From Bacteroidota bacterium (GTDB lineage Bacteria; Bacteroidota; Ignavibacteria; Ignavibacteriales; Ignavibacteriaceae), in contig JAKALM010000011.1 in the NCBI GenBank assembly GCA_021824145.1, forward strand, positions 53,259 through 117,258: DNA of 64,000 nt. The letters run 5' to 3'. Shown piece by piece: positions 36,534-45,701 of this stretch (the stretch's first letter is position 1; the number at the start of each line of letters is the position of its first letter). The position numbers were made by a program, and so were the translations under genes. The notes beneath the pieces were generated by a model. That model searched no databases. It was not told the DNA's origin and worked only from the letters and a program-made list of their open reading frames with translations.

Positions 36534-38867
36534 ATGAAAATTAAAGTTAATTCGATATTTAAAAAGTCTTCAGTTGTCATCTTTTCGGCTTTAGCACTTT
36601 ATGGATGTGGTGTTTGGACGAACTTTACAACGTATTTTAATCTTTATTACGATACTTCAATTCTTTTCAGTAAAGCTGAAGACGATATCAATCAACAAAA
36701 AAGAGATTTATTTTCAAACGAAGATATCCAGCTTCCTCAAAGCGCTAATGCTTCTTTAGCAAAAGTTGTTGAAAAATGTTCACAAATCCTTCAATTCCAT
36801 GCCCAAAGTAGTTATGTAGACGAGGCACTTTTAATGCTTGGAAAGAGCTTTTATTATCAAGCAAATTATCAAAAAGCTATAAGAAAATTTGAAGAGTTAA
36901 TTGCTACTCAACCCAAAAGTGATTTGATTCTTGAAACTAAATTGTGGATTGGTAAGACACAAATGAAGTTGAAAGAATTTGATGATGGCCTTTCAATGTT
37001 AAAGAGCGTTCAAGCTGATGCTAAAAAAAGTAAAGAAAATACTATTGAACAGAATGCATTAATTGAACAAGCCAAATATTATATCTATCAAAAAGATTAT
37101 TCCAATGCAATTGATCTTTCAGATCAGATTTTAAATGTTTCGAAGGATGACAAAATAAAAGCTGAAGTAGCGTATGAATTAGGAAATCTTTATAACAAAA
37201 ATAACGATCCGAAGAAAGCAATTGATTCTTATGAAAAAGTAACAGCTTATTCGCCTACTTATGATGTAGAATTTAAATCGCAAATCGAGTTAGGAAAAAC
37301 ATATCGAGAAATAGGTCAAGATGATCAAGCTCTAAAAGTATTTGACAACATGAGCAAACAGCAAAAAAACTCTGATGTTATGGACGAAATTTTTTATCAA
37401 AGAGGAGTAACTTTATATAAAATGAATAGGGTTAAAGATGCTGTTGATCAATTGATAATTGTTGATACTTCTTATTCGCGAACACCTAATGCAGGATTAG
37501 CAAGTTTAGAACTTGGAAGAATATTTTTGGATAATTATGTTAATTTTGATAGCGCTGGATACTATTTTAACAGAGCTACCATTTCAACTGCTCCGCAAGA
37601 TTCGATATTAAAAGCCAAAAACAAATCTGAACTAATAAAAAAATATAAACTGCTATATTCAAATTACAACAACGATTTGCACGAATATAATTATGCAGTG
37701 GATCCAAGTCTCTTTATAAAGGATTCAATTGCTTATGTAAATAAGATGGAAGAAATGAGAAGAGAAGCGGCGGATACCTTAGGATATATTTTTGGTAAAA
37801 CAGATACAATGAAAGTTGATACAAGTAAAATTGATTCATTAGAAGTTGCAAAACAAAAAGCAGATTCTTTATTACTAGCTAAAAGAAGAGCGGATTCGTT
37901 GTTAACAAGGAACGAAAAGTTTGGTGATGTTAAGATGAAATTAAATGAGTTGCCGCAGCAAACTCAAGTTATTGAACAAAAACCGCCAGTGCGTCCAACA
38001 CAATCAATTGATACTTTAAAATATCAGCTTGTTAAATCAGAATTCGATTTAGGTAATCTGTTATTTACTGAGTTCAATTTGCCCGATTCTGCCTATAAGT
38101 ATTATACTGATATTTTGACTAATTATTCTGGTACCTCTTTTCAAGGCAGAATTACTTATGCTTTGGGAAGTTATTACTTAACTGTAAACGATACTGTAAA
38201 AGCCGATAGTATTTTTAATTATGTTTATAACAATTACAAGCATGAAAGTATTGTTAATGCTGCCGCAGATAAATTAGGCAAGCCATTAATTGATTTTAAT
38301 TTTGATCCTGCAAGTAAATTGTATTCTAATGCAGAAGCTCAAATGCTTAGTGGGAAGTATGATTCGTCAGCAACAAATTTTTATAAAATTTATTTAACTA
38401 ATCCTAATTCTCCTTTTGCTGCCAAAGCATTATATGCAACTGGCTGGGTTTTATTAAATAAATTAAATTTGAATGATTCTGCTGTTGTAGTTTATGATAC
38501 TTTAACAAAAATGTATCCTCGGACTATTTATGCGCAAAAAGTTTTACCGGAACTTAATTTCTATAGAGAAGAAATTGCAAGAATTAAGAAAGCAGAACAA
38601 GATTCTTTGCTTGCTTCGAAATCAAAAATCGATTCATTGAGTTCTGATTCAACTAATGTAAAGAAAGAAAAATTGGCAATGCTGACGAAAGATTCTCTAG
38701 TAAATCAAAATAAGAATACTAATATTCCAGGGAAAAATATTATACCAAACGAAACTCCAAAATTTAAACCAGAAGAGAATGCTTTACTAAATAAGAATAC
38801 AAGCACTAGTGCAGATACATTAATTAGAATAAGAGGGAAAGGTATGCGAAGAAGAATAAACGAGTGA
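36534..38867 (+). CDS. Large TPR lipoprotein
   Basis: A 777-residue protein with lipoprotein signal (FSALALYGC). The mature N-terminus reads GVWTNFTTYFNLYYDTSILF, followed by many TPR-like units (for example YQANYQKAIRKFEELIATQP and NNDPKKAIDSYEKV). A polar Asp/Ser/Lys-rich linker lies at about 400-500, with a second TPR block after it. Architecture and N-terminus recall the T9SS lipoprotein PorW/SprE, but that match is from memory of the pattern only. It lies 45 bases after glnB and 58 before mtgA. Confidence 0.72.
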   Translation: MKIKVNSIFKKSSVVIFSALALYGCGVWTNFTTYFNLYYDTSILFSKAEDDINQQKRDLFSNEDIQLPQSANASLAKVVEKCSQILQFHAQSSYVDEALLMLGKSFYYQANYQKAIRKFEELIATQPKSDLILETKLWIGKTQMKLKEFDDGLSMLKSVQADAKKSKENTIEQNALIEQAKYYIYQKDYSNAIDLSDQILNVSKDDKIKAEVAYELGNLYNKNNDPKKAIDSYEKVTAYSPTYDVEFKSQIELGKTYREIGQDDQALKVFDNMSKQQKNSDVMDEIFYQRGVTLYKMNRVKDAVDQLIIVDTSYSRTPNAGLASLELGRIFLDNYVNFDSAGYYFNRATISTAPQDSILKAKNKSELIKKYKLLYSNYNNDLHEYNYAVDPSLFIKDSIAYVNKMEEMRREAADTLGYIFGKTDTMKVDTSKIDSLEVAKQKADSLLLAKRRADSLLTRNEKFGDVKMKLNELPQQTQVIEQKPPVRPTQSIDTLKYQLVKSEFDLGNLLFTEFNLPDSAYKYYTDILTNYSGTSFQGRITYALGSYYLTVNDTVKADSIFNYVYNNYKHESIVNAAADKLGKPLIDFNFDPASKLYSNAEAQMLSGKYDSSATNFYKIYLTNPNSPFAAKALYATGWVLLNKLNLNDSAVVVYDTLTKMYPRTIYAQKVLPELNFYREEIARIKKAEQDSLLASKSKIDSLSSDSTNVKKEKLAMLTKDSLVNQNKNTNIPGKNIIPNETPKFKPEENALLNKNTSTSADTLIRIRGKGMRRRINE

Positions 38868-38925
38868 TGTTCTTATAATCTATACCAAGCATTAAAATAT
38901 AATTTAATTAATACCGCATAATTAA

Positions 38926-39687
38926 ATGGCAAATATTCAACTTACAGAATGTGAAATAGGAAATCTTTTTAATAAAATATTGCCGTTCATTAAGCGGAGA
39001 AAAATTCAAAGCTTTTTACTTTACATTCTTTTTATATTTTATTTTTCAATCCCATCGTTCAATATTCCGTTGCTAAAGTATAACCATCAAAGAGTTTCAT
39101 CATTAATGGAACAAAGAGCAATTGAACATGATCTAATTTTTTATCCAAGAGAATCGTGGGTCAGCATAAATGATGTCAATCCAAATCTTCTTAAAGCAAT
39201 TTTATCTCTAGAAGATGATGCTTTTTTTTATCATAAGGGAATTGACTGGAAACAATTAAATACTTCGTTAAAGGAAAATAAAAGAAGAGGCAGAATTATT
39301 CGAGGAGGAAGTACAATCACAATGCAGCTGGCAAAGAATCTTTATCTTACAACTGAAAGAAGTGTATTTAGAAAAGCAAAAGAAATGTTGATTACTTTTA
39401 GGTTGGAAAAAGAAATTTCCAAAAAAGCCATACTAGAAAACTATGTTAATATTATTGAATGGGGAAATGGCATATTTGGAATTAAAGAAGCATCAGAAAA
39501 GTATTTTAATTTACAGCCTTCAAAACTTACACTAAATGATTGTGCAAGACTAGCTGCAGTTATTCCTTCTCCACTTGAACATAATCCAACTTCAAATTCT
39601 AGATACGTCTTAAGGCGGGCTGGAATTGCGCTTGCAAGACTAAATAATGTAATATTGTTCCCGAACCAAAAAGATGAAAAGAATTGA
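38926..39687 (+). CDS. mtgA: Monofunctional peptidoglycan glycosyltransferase
   Basis: GT51 transglycosylase of 253 residues that polymerises lipid II without a transpeptidase domain. An N-terminal membrane helix lies at about 29-45. The catalytic Glu pair is in LSLEDDAFFYHKGIDW and NYVNIIEWGNGIFGI, and RGGSTITMQLAKNLYL is the family signature. The 3' end overlaps the AlbA_2 gene by 14 bases. Confidence 0.93.
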   Translation: MANIQLTECEIGNLFNKILPFIKRRKIQSFLLYILFIFYFSIPSFNIPLLKYNHQRVSSLMEQRAIEHDLIFYPRESWVSINDVNPNLLKAILSLEDDAFFYHKGIDWKQLNTSLKENKRRGRIIRGGSTITMQLAKNLYLTTERSVFRKAKEMLITFRLEKEISKKAILENYVNIIEWGNGIFGIKEASEKYFNLQPSKLTLNDCARLAAVIPSPLEHNPTSNSRYVLRRAGIALARLNNVILFPNQKDEKN

Positions 39688-40327
39688 ACTGAAAGAATTA
39701 ATTGAAGAAGGGGAAAATCTTTATTGTGAATTTAAAAGAAAATTTTCCACTCCAGAAAAAATTGCAAGAGAAATGATTGCCTTTGCAAACACAAGAGGCG
39801 GTATTATTCTTTTCGGAATTGATGATAATAAAGAGGTTGTTGGAGTTGACAGTGAAAAATCAGAAACCGAATTAATACTTGATGCTGCAAAAAATTTTTG
39901 TGAACCGCCTTTAGAAATAAATATTAATTATATGGATATACAAGGCAAAGAAGTTGTAATTGTTGAAATTCCTGAATCTAAAAATAAACCGCACAGACTG
40001 CAAGATTATGCTAAGGACTTCGATATTAATAAAGCACTTGTAACAATTCGTGTTAAAGATAAAAGTGTTCAGGCTAGTAAGGAAATGATTCGAATCTTGA
40101 AAGCACAGACAAATAATTTGCAGCTGAAGAATTATTCATTGGGGCCGAATGAAAAAGCAGTGTTTGAGTATTTAAGCAAGAACGAAGCTATTACAGTAAA
40201 AACGTTAAGCAATTTGATTAATATTTCAGAAAGGCGAGCTTCTAGAACATTAGTCAAACTTGTTCGTGCAAATTTACTTATGATTCACGTTAAAGATAAT
40301 GGTGAAGAATATTTTACAAATATTTGA
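39674..40327 (+). CDS. AlbA_2/Schlafen-type domain protein with winged-helix tail
   Basis: A 217-residue protein. Residues about 8-135 match the AlbA_2 (divergent AAA-4, Schlafen-like) domain: ENLYCEFKRKFS, EMIAFANTRGGIILFGIDDN and VVIVEIPESKNKPHRL. The C-terminal 60 residues form a probable winged helix (EYLSKNEAITVKTLSNLINI). Such proteins are usually putative transcriptional regulators; some Schlafen relatives are nucleases, but no acidic nuclease triad was identified here. It overlaps mtgA by 14 bases and converges with the SpoU gene 8 bases away. Confidence 0.8.
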   Translation: MKRIELKELIEEGENLYCEFKRKFSTPEKIAREMIAFANTRGGIILFGIDDNKEVVGVDSEKSETELILDAAKNFCEPPLEININYMDIQGKEVVIVEIPESKNKPHRLQDYAKDFDINKALVTIRVKDKSVQASKEMIRILKAQTNNLQLKNYSLGPNEKAVFEYLSKNEAITVKTLSNLINISERRASRTLVKLVRANLLMIHVKDNGEEYFTNI

Positions 40328-40335
40328 GCAAATTT

Positions 40336-40896
40336 TTATTTTGATTTATGATCAAAAATTTTTCTCAATTCAAAAATAGCTATTCCGTAAGCTACTGCTA
40401 CATTCAGAGATTGCTTAATTCCGTATTGAGGTATTTCAATTGATAAATCACAGAGATCAATTAAACTTTGTGAAACGCCAGTAATTTCATTTCCAACTAT
40501 TAAACAAATTGGAAAATCTTTTGAACTAGTCTCGTAATATTTTTTACTTTTATTTGTAAGTTCAAGTGCGCAAACCTTAACGCCATCTTTTTTTAGTTTT
40601 AAGATTACTTCATGCGGGTCTTTTACATATTCCCAATTTACACTTTCAGTAGAGCCAAGTGCTGTTTTTAAAATTTCTTTTCTACCAATTTGTGAAGTAG
40701 TTGGGGGATGAGGAGTATAGCCACATAGAAAAAGCTTTTCAATCATTACACCGTCGGATGTTCTAAAAATTGATCCAACATTATAACTGCTTCTTATACT
40801 ATCGAGCACAACATAGACTGGTAACTTAGAAACTTTATGAATAGTTTCCAGCGTGCTTCTATTCTCTGCAATTTGATCGTGAGTAAGCTTCTTCAT
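40336..40896 (-). CDS. SpoU/TrmH family RNA 2'-O-methyltransferase
   Basis: SPOUT methyltransferase of 186 residues. The three family motifs are visible: SSYNVGSIFRTSDG (motif 1), CLIVGNEITGVSQ (motif 2) and IPQYGIKQSLNVAVAYGIAIFE (motif 3), which form the trefoil-knot SAM site. There is no N-terminal RNA-binding domain of the RlmB type. The target RNA (tRNA Gm18-like or rRNA) cannot be decided. It is 24 bases downstream of rlmN on the same strand, so probably co-transcribed. Confidence 0.88.
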   Translation of the reverse strand: MKKLTHDQIAENRSTLETIHKVSKLPVYVVLDSIRSSYNVGSIFRTSDGVMIEKLFLCGYTPHPPTTSQIGRKEILKTALGSTESVNWEYVKDPHEVILKLKKDGVKVCALELTNKSKKYYETSSKDFPICLIVGNEITGVSQSLIDLCDLSIEIPQYGIKQSLNVAVAYGIAIFELRKIFDHKSK

Positions 40897-40920
40897 TAAA
40901 AAGAAGAAGAGATAACAATT

Positions 40921-42006
40921 TTAATTTAATTTATATGCCAATTGCCCGCAAGCAGCAACAATATCTTCACCTTGAGTATCTCTTATCATAACGGTAATAT
41001 TCTTTTCTCTGAGTTTATCAACAAACTCATCAATTTTCTGAATTGGTGTTGGTTCAATTTCACCAGCAAGTCCTGTCGGTTCAATGTGTTTCAAAGAATT
41101 AAATGGAATAATATTGACTTTTGAAGGCATTTCACTGCATAATCCAATAAGTGCAGTAGCATCTTCATCTCTATCATTAATTCCTTTAAGCATAACATAT
41201 TCGAATGTAATTCTCATTCCAGTTCGTTTTGCGTAATATTTTAAAGCTTCAATATTTTGCTTTAAACTATATTTATTATTTATGGGCATAATCTTAGAGC
41301 GGATATCTTCAAAACACGAATGAAGAGAAAATGCAAGCTTAATTTTTATATTTGATTCTGCAAGCTCTCTAATTTTTGGTGCAATACCAGCAGTTGAAAT
41401 AGTAACTTTCTTTTGACTAATTCCAGTTGTTAATTCTTCGGCAAAAATTCTAACCGATTTCATTGTATTATTGTAATTCAATAAAGGTTCGCCCATACCC
41501 ATATAAACAATATTTGTAATAACATCTTTGCCATATTCTTTTGCCGCAAGTAAATATTGGTCAAAAATTTCTCCAGCAGTTAAATTTCTTTTATATCCCA
41601 TAACTCCAGTTGCACAAAAAGCGCAATCGAGAGGGCAGCCAACTTGAGTTGAAATACACAAAGTAGTCCTTTTATCTTCGGGAATTACAACAGATTCAAT
41701 TTTCAAATTATCAGGCGTTTGGAAAATATATTTTTTGGTCCCAGTAATTGGAGATACTTCCGATGAATGATATTCCAACGCTTTTAATTCTGTAATTTCC
41801 TTAAGTTCATTCCGAAGAACTTTAGGAACGTTGGACATATCATCATAATCAGATACTAAGTGATTATACATCCAATTAAATATTTGCTCGCCTCTAAAGC
41901 GCGGTTTACCAATGCTTGTAAAGAAATTTTTCAACTCATCTAAGGTCATTCCTTTAAGTTGAGTCTTTTTTTTCTCTTGTGTTGTTGTATTTAATTCGTC
42001 GCCCAT
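40921..42006 (-). CDS. rlmN: Dual-specificity rRNA/tRNA adenine-C2 methyltransferase
   Basis: Radical SAM enzyme methylating A2503 of 23S rRNA and A37 of some tRNAs. The cluster motif CPLDCAFCATGVMGYKRN has the C-x3-C-x2-C spacing, and the C-terminal Cys in VAACGQLAYKL matches the methyl-carrying residue. GKPRFRGEQIFNWMY is the N-terminal accessory domain. ATG 42006 is chosen because AAGGAAG lies just before it; the open frame extends ten codons further. At 361 residues it has the normal length. Confidence 0.96.
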   Translation of the reverse strand: MGDELNTTTQEKKKTQLKGMTLDELKNFFTSIGKPRFRGEQIFNWMYNHLVSDYDDMSNVPKVLRNELKEITELKALEYHSSEVSPITGTKKYIFQTPDNLKIESVVIPEDKRTTLCISTQVGCPLDCAFCATGVMGYKRNLTAGEIFDQYLLAAKEYGKDVITNIVYMGMGEPLLNYNNTMKSVRIFAEELTTGISQKKVTISTAGIAPKIRELAESNIKIKLAFSLHSCFEDIRSKIMPINNKYSLKQNIEALKYYAKRTGMRITFEYVMLKGINDRDEDATALIGLCSEMPSKVNIIPFNSLKHIEPTGLAGEIEPTPIQKIDEFVDKLREKNITVMIRDTQGEDIVAACGQLAYKLN

Positions 42007-42252
42007 TTTCTTCCTTGGATTTTTTTTTCGTAACAAATATAAGAATTAGTTCGTTTTCAAAAAATTGATTTTCTTAGTAAGTGATGCAGATAATTTTTCT
42101 ATTAAACTTGTTGCTATAAAAAAATTATTATTTTATTTTCTCGGAGAAAATTAGTAAATATTTAGTGCTGCAAACCACAAGATTGCAGATATTTTTAAAT
42201 CCCATTAATTATTTTACCAAAAGTAATAATAATTTATAAAAAAGGGAGTAAT

Positions 42253-43398
42253 ATGAATTTTGATTTTACAGAAGAACAGTTAATGATTCGCGATACAGCG
42301 CGCGAATTCGCTCAAGCAGAAATAGCGCCTTCAACTATTGAACGCGATATAAAAGGAGAATTTCCTTCGGAGATAGTAAAAAAATTAGGCGATCTCGGAT
42401 TTTTAGGAATGATGGTTCCTTCAGATTTCGGAGGCGCTGGTTTAGATACTATCAGTTACGTTCTTGCAATGATTGAGATTTCTAAAGTTGATGCAAGTGT
42501 CGGTGTAATAATGTCCGTCAACAATTCTTTAGTCTGTTATGGATTAGAGAAATATGGCTCTCCATATATAAAAGAAAAATATCTTATCCCGCTTGCCAAA
42601 GGTGAAAAGCTAGGTGCATTTGCTCTATCTGAACCAGAAGCTGGCAGCGATGCCACAAAACAAAAAACTACTGCAGATAAAGAAGATGGTTATTTTGTTC
42701 TGAATGGAATTAAAAATTGGATAACAAACGGACAAAGCGCCGACTATGTTTTAGTTATGGCAACAACCGACAAATCAAAAGGCCATAAGGGAATTTCTAC
42801 TTTTGTTGTTGAAAAAGGCACCCCAGGTTTTGGTTATGGGAAAAAAGAAGATAAACTTGGAATTAGAAGCTCTGATACTTCTTCACTTACATTTACAAAC
42901 TGTAAAATTCCACCGGAAAATTTAGTATGGGAAGAAGGAAAAGGATTTAACTTTGCAATGAATACACTTAACGGTGGGAGAATTGGAATTGCTGCTCAGG
43001 CTATTGGAATTGCTGAGGCATCTCTAAATGCTGCACTAAAATATTCTAAAGAAAGGAAAGCATTTGGTCAGCACATTTCAGATTTTCAGGCAATTCAATT
43101 TAAGCTTTCAGACATGGCTGTAAAAGTTGAAGCAGCAAAACTATTAACATTAAATGCAGCGGCGCTAAAAGATGCTGGGAAGAAATATTATAAAGAAGCA
43201 GCCATGGCAAAATTTTATTCATCAAAAATTGCAGTTGAATGCGCTCTTGAAGCAATTCAAATTCATGGCGGCTATGGTTATGTAAGAGAATATTTAGTTG
43301 AACGATATCTTCGCGATGCTAAAATTACGGAAATTTATGAAGGTACAAATGAGATTCAAAAAATAGTTATCGCAAGAGCTTTACTAGATGAAAATTAA
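42253..43398 (+). CDS. Acyl-CoA dehydrogenase
   Basis: FAD-dependent acyl-CoA dehydrogenase of 381 residues, full length. Signatures include GAFALSEPEAGSDA (FAD/substrate site), RIGIAAQAIGIAEASL, and QIHGGYGYVREYLVERYLRDAKITEIYEGTNEIQ, whose Glu (about 367) is the usual catalytic base of short-chain types. AAAGGGAG precedes ATG 42253. It resembles the butyryl/short-chain class, but chain length is not proven. It may act with the acyl-CoA ligase and 3-hydroxyacyl-CoA dehydrogenase at 61-64 kb. Confidence 0.95.
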   Translation: MNFDFTEEQLMIRDTAREFAQAEIAPSTIERDIKGEFPSEIVKKLGDLGFLGMMVPSDFGGAGLDTISYVLAMIEISKVDASVGVIMSVNNSLVCYGLEKYGSPYIKEKYLIPLAKGEKLGAFALSEPEAGSDATKQKTTADKEDGYFVLNGIKNWITNGQSADYVLVMATTDKSKGHKGISTFVVEKGTPGFGYGKKEDKLGIRSSDTSSLTFTNCKIPPENLVWEEGKGFNFAMNTLNGGRIGIAAQAIGIAEASLNAALKYSKERKAFGQHISDFQAIQFKLSDMAVKVEAAKLLTLNAAALKDAGKKYYKEAAMAKFYSSKIAVECALEAIQIHGGYGYVREYLVERYLRDAKITEIYEGTNEIQKIVIARALLDEN

Positions 43399-43407
43399 AA
43401 ATAATTT

Positions 43408-43860
43408 ATGAGATTTTTCATAATAATTTGTCTTATTTATTCTATCAAAATTTATTCGCAAAGCGATTGGATTAAATGGGGAAAGGCAAATTATTCATAC
43501 CAAATTAAAGATAATTTCCAGCATAGAGATTATTCTTTAGATTATCAAAATCCAGAAAGATTCGTGATTAAATCGCTTGCCGATACTTATTGGCTTTTTA
43601 TTTCTGATGTTGATGGTGATAACTGTTCCTTTAATCCTACTTGCTCAAATTTTTTTCTGCAATCAGTTGAAAAAACAAATATAATTCAAGGATCATTAAT
43701 GTTTTTCGACCGATTTACGAGAGATATGGATATTCTGGGAAAAGTTGGAAATTATCCAAGAGTATCGGATGGACATTTTTTTGATCCGCCTTCTCTTTAT
43801 TTAATGAATCAAGATAGTGTAAAATATTCACCTCCTTCATTTGTTGTGAAAAATGAATGA
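43408..43860 (+). CDS. Exported YidD-like protein
   Basis: A 150-residue protein with a signal peptide (IIICLIYSIKIYSQ) and a domain at about 60-130 that follows the YidD pattern: DGDNCSFNPTCSNFFLQSV (Cys73 and Cys79), TNIIQGSLMFFDRFTR and a closing FDPPSLY in place of DPVP. Ordinary YidD is 70-90 residues and acts at the inner face of the membrane near YidC. Here the N-terminus looks like an export signal, so the domain would be periplasmic. Its stop overlaps the next start as ATGA. The function is not known. Confidence 0.72.
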   Translation: MRFFIIICLIYSIKIYSQSDWIKWGKANYSYQIKDNFQHRDYSLDYQNPERFVIKSLADTYWLFISDVDGDNCSFNPTCSNFFLQSVEKTNIIQGSLMFFDRFTRDMDILGKVGNYPRVSDGHFFDPPSLYLMNQDSVKYSPPSFVVKNE

Positions 43861-44708
43861 ATAAAATTTTTTTCTTAGCAATTTTTATTTGTTCAATTTC
43901 ATTTCCACAGGAAATAACCTCAACTAAAACTGATTTATTTTCTTTGGCAAATACTAAAAAGTTTGCTGACTATCTTTTTTGCCAACGCGATTATTTAAGA
44001 GCTATTAACGAATACAATCGTTATTTGTTAAAAACTAAAAGCGATTCTATAGTATTCAAAATAGCTTTTGCATATTCTAAAATGGAAGAATTCCAAAATT
44101 CTATTAACACTTTTCAGTCGATTCCGAAAAATTCAGAATTATTTTTACAAGCTAAATTAGAAATTTTGAAATTATTATTTCAATCGAACAATTTTGTTGA
44201 ACTAAGAAAAAAAATTACAAACGATTCCCTTGAAAACAAAAATGCCCAGCCTCTTTTAAATTTATCTTTCCTTTTTACAAATGATAATCTTCCAGAGAAA
44301 AATGATTTTTGCAAACCATTTCCATCTGAAGATTTGAACAAAGTAAAAAATTTTTATGAGTGGAAAAAAGATCCTCCGTATAAAAGTCCCGTAGCTGCAG
44401 GGATTTTATCAGCAATTATTCCAGGATTAGGAAAATTCTATACTCAAAAATTTTGGGATGGTGTTTGGGGGTTTATCTCTTCGGTGGGATTTGCATATTT
44501 ATCTTATGATAATTTTCACGCTGATCACAATTTTAGAGGCTGGTTATTTGGTGGTTTGGCTGTGGGATTTTACGGAGGTAATATTTATGGCTCTGCAGCA
44601 TCAGCACAAATTTATAATGCGAAAATTCAATTTGACTTTGTAAGTGAGGTAAAAAATTTTTTAGAACGCAACAATTATTTTATTCCTAAAATTAATTTTT
44701 GCCAATGA
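43857..44708 (+). CDS. TPR protein with C-terminal membrane hairpin (first of two paralogs)
   Basis: A 283-residue protein: signal peptide (FLAIFICSISFPQ), TPR-like helices (YLRAINEYNRYLLKTK, EEFQNSINTFQSIPK), then a hydrophobic C-terminal region starting PVAAGILSAIIPGLGKFYTQ. The P-G-x-G-x-x-Y pattern with a following Gly is like TM2/DUF5683 modules. It starts inside the YidD-like stop codon (ATGA) and ends directly before its paralog. No function can be assigned; the operon suggests an envelope assembly with the YidD-like protein. Confidence 0.68.
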   Translation: MNKIFFLAIFICSISFPQEITSTKTDLFSLANTKKFADYLFCQRDYLRAINEYNRYLLKTKSDSIVFKIAFAYSKMEEFQNSINTFQSIPKNSELFLQAKLEILKLLFQSNNFVELRKKITNDSLENKNAQPLLNLSFLFTNDNLPEKNDFCKPFPSEDLNKVKNFYEWKKDPPYKSPVAAGILSAIIPGLGKFYTQKFWDGVWGFISSVGFAYLSYDNFHADHNFRGWLFGGLAVGFYGGNIYGSAASAQIYNAKIQFDFVSEVKNFLERNNYFIPKINFCQ

Positions 44709-45554
44709 ATGAATAGGACTCAAATAAATATTTTTACTTTTTTAATTTTCATTTTGGTGTTTAGTAATCTAAATGCTCAGGATTTTTTAAAAAAGCAGTT
44801 TGATTATGCTAAAAAGTTATACAATAACGAACAATATTTTGATTCCATTACAGAATTTAAAAGATTATTATTCTTCGATAGCAAAGGCGAATATAAATTT
44901 GAAGCAAATAATTATATAGGTTTATCATACAAAGAAGGAGCCAAATTTTCTGATGCAATTTTATATTTTACACTTGCCGAAATGAATGCAACAACTAATG
45001 ATGAATTATTTGATTCCAAAATTGAAATTATAAGGTCAAATATTCTCAGAAGAACAACATCTCATGCAATTGAGTTGCTAAACTCAGTAGAATCAGATAA
45101 AAGATTTTCAAACAGAGCAAAAGAAATTAATTATTGGAAAGGATGGGCATATATTTTTTCTGATAATTGGGAAGAAGCTTCAAATTATTTTGCTCAGACA
45201 GATTCAAATACAGTCTTGAAGGATTTTTGCAAAAAAGTTGCTAAAAAAAAGTATTCAACTTCTTTAGCAAAGCTTCTTTCACTTTTTATTCCCGGTTCGG
45301 GACAAATGTATACAGGCCATTTTTTAAGTGGATTGTTGTCTTTGGGATGGAATGTTTTGTGGGGATATGTAACAATTAATGCATTTGTAACAGACAGAGT
45401 TTTTGACGGACTTATTGTTGGTAATTTCCTTTGGTTAAGATTTTATAATGGAAATTTACAGAATGCTACAAACTTTGCCGAAGAAGAAAATTTAAAAATT
45501 GCAAATAATGCGCTAAACTATTTACAATTTAATTACCATGGTACTAAGCCGTGA
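44709..45554 (+). CDS. TPR protein with C-terminal membrane hairpin (second of two paralogs)
   Basis: A 281-residue protein with the same layout as the gene before it: signal peptide (FLIFILVFSNLNAQ), TPR-like units (NNEQYFDSITEFKRLLFF), and the hydrophobic end LSLFIPGSGQMYTGHFLSGL with the P-G-x-G-x-x-Y pattern. Sequence identity between the two is low, so the duplication is old. Its ATG begins right at the previous stop (TGAATG). It is last of the three-gene set; lemA starts 147 bases downstream. Confidence 0.68.
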   Translation: MNRTQINIFTFLIFILVFSNLNAQDFLKKQFDYAKKLYNNEQYFDSITEFKRLLFFDSKGEYKFEANNYIGLSYKEGAKFSDAILYFTLAEMNATTNDELFDSKIEIIRSNILRRTTSHAIELLNSVESDKRFSNRAKEINYWKGWAYIFSDNWEEASNYFAQTDSNTVLKDFCKKVAKKKYSTSLAKLLSLFIPGSGQMYTGHFLSGLLSLGWNVLWGYVTINAFVTDRVFDGLIVGNFLWLRFYNGNLQNATNFAEEENLKIANNALNYLQFNYHGTKP

Positions 45555-45701
45555 ATTTATTAAATTAAAAAAGTTTGTCTAAATTTAAGTATCAAATTAT
45601 ATTTTATATTATATTGAATTAAATAAAATTTCCTTTTGTAAAAATAACCAGTAAAATAATTGCTTTCTACCAACTAGAATACAACCAATTTTGGAGGAAT
45701 A

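Noticed and set aside
40327..40375. AT-only hairpin between the AlbA_2 and SpoU genes (TTTTGAT/ATCAAAA)
   Set aside because: Weak stem with one G-C pair, mostly inside the coding end of the SpoU gene; could be chance.
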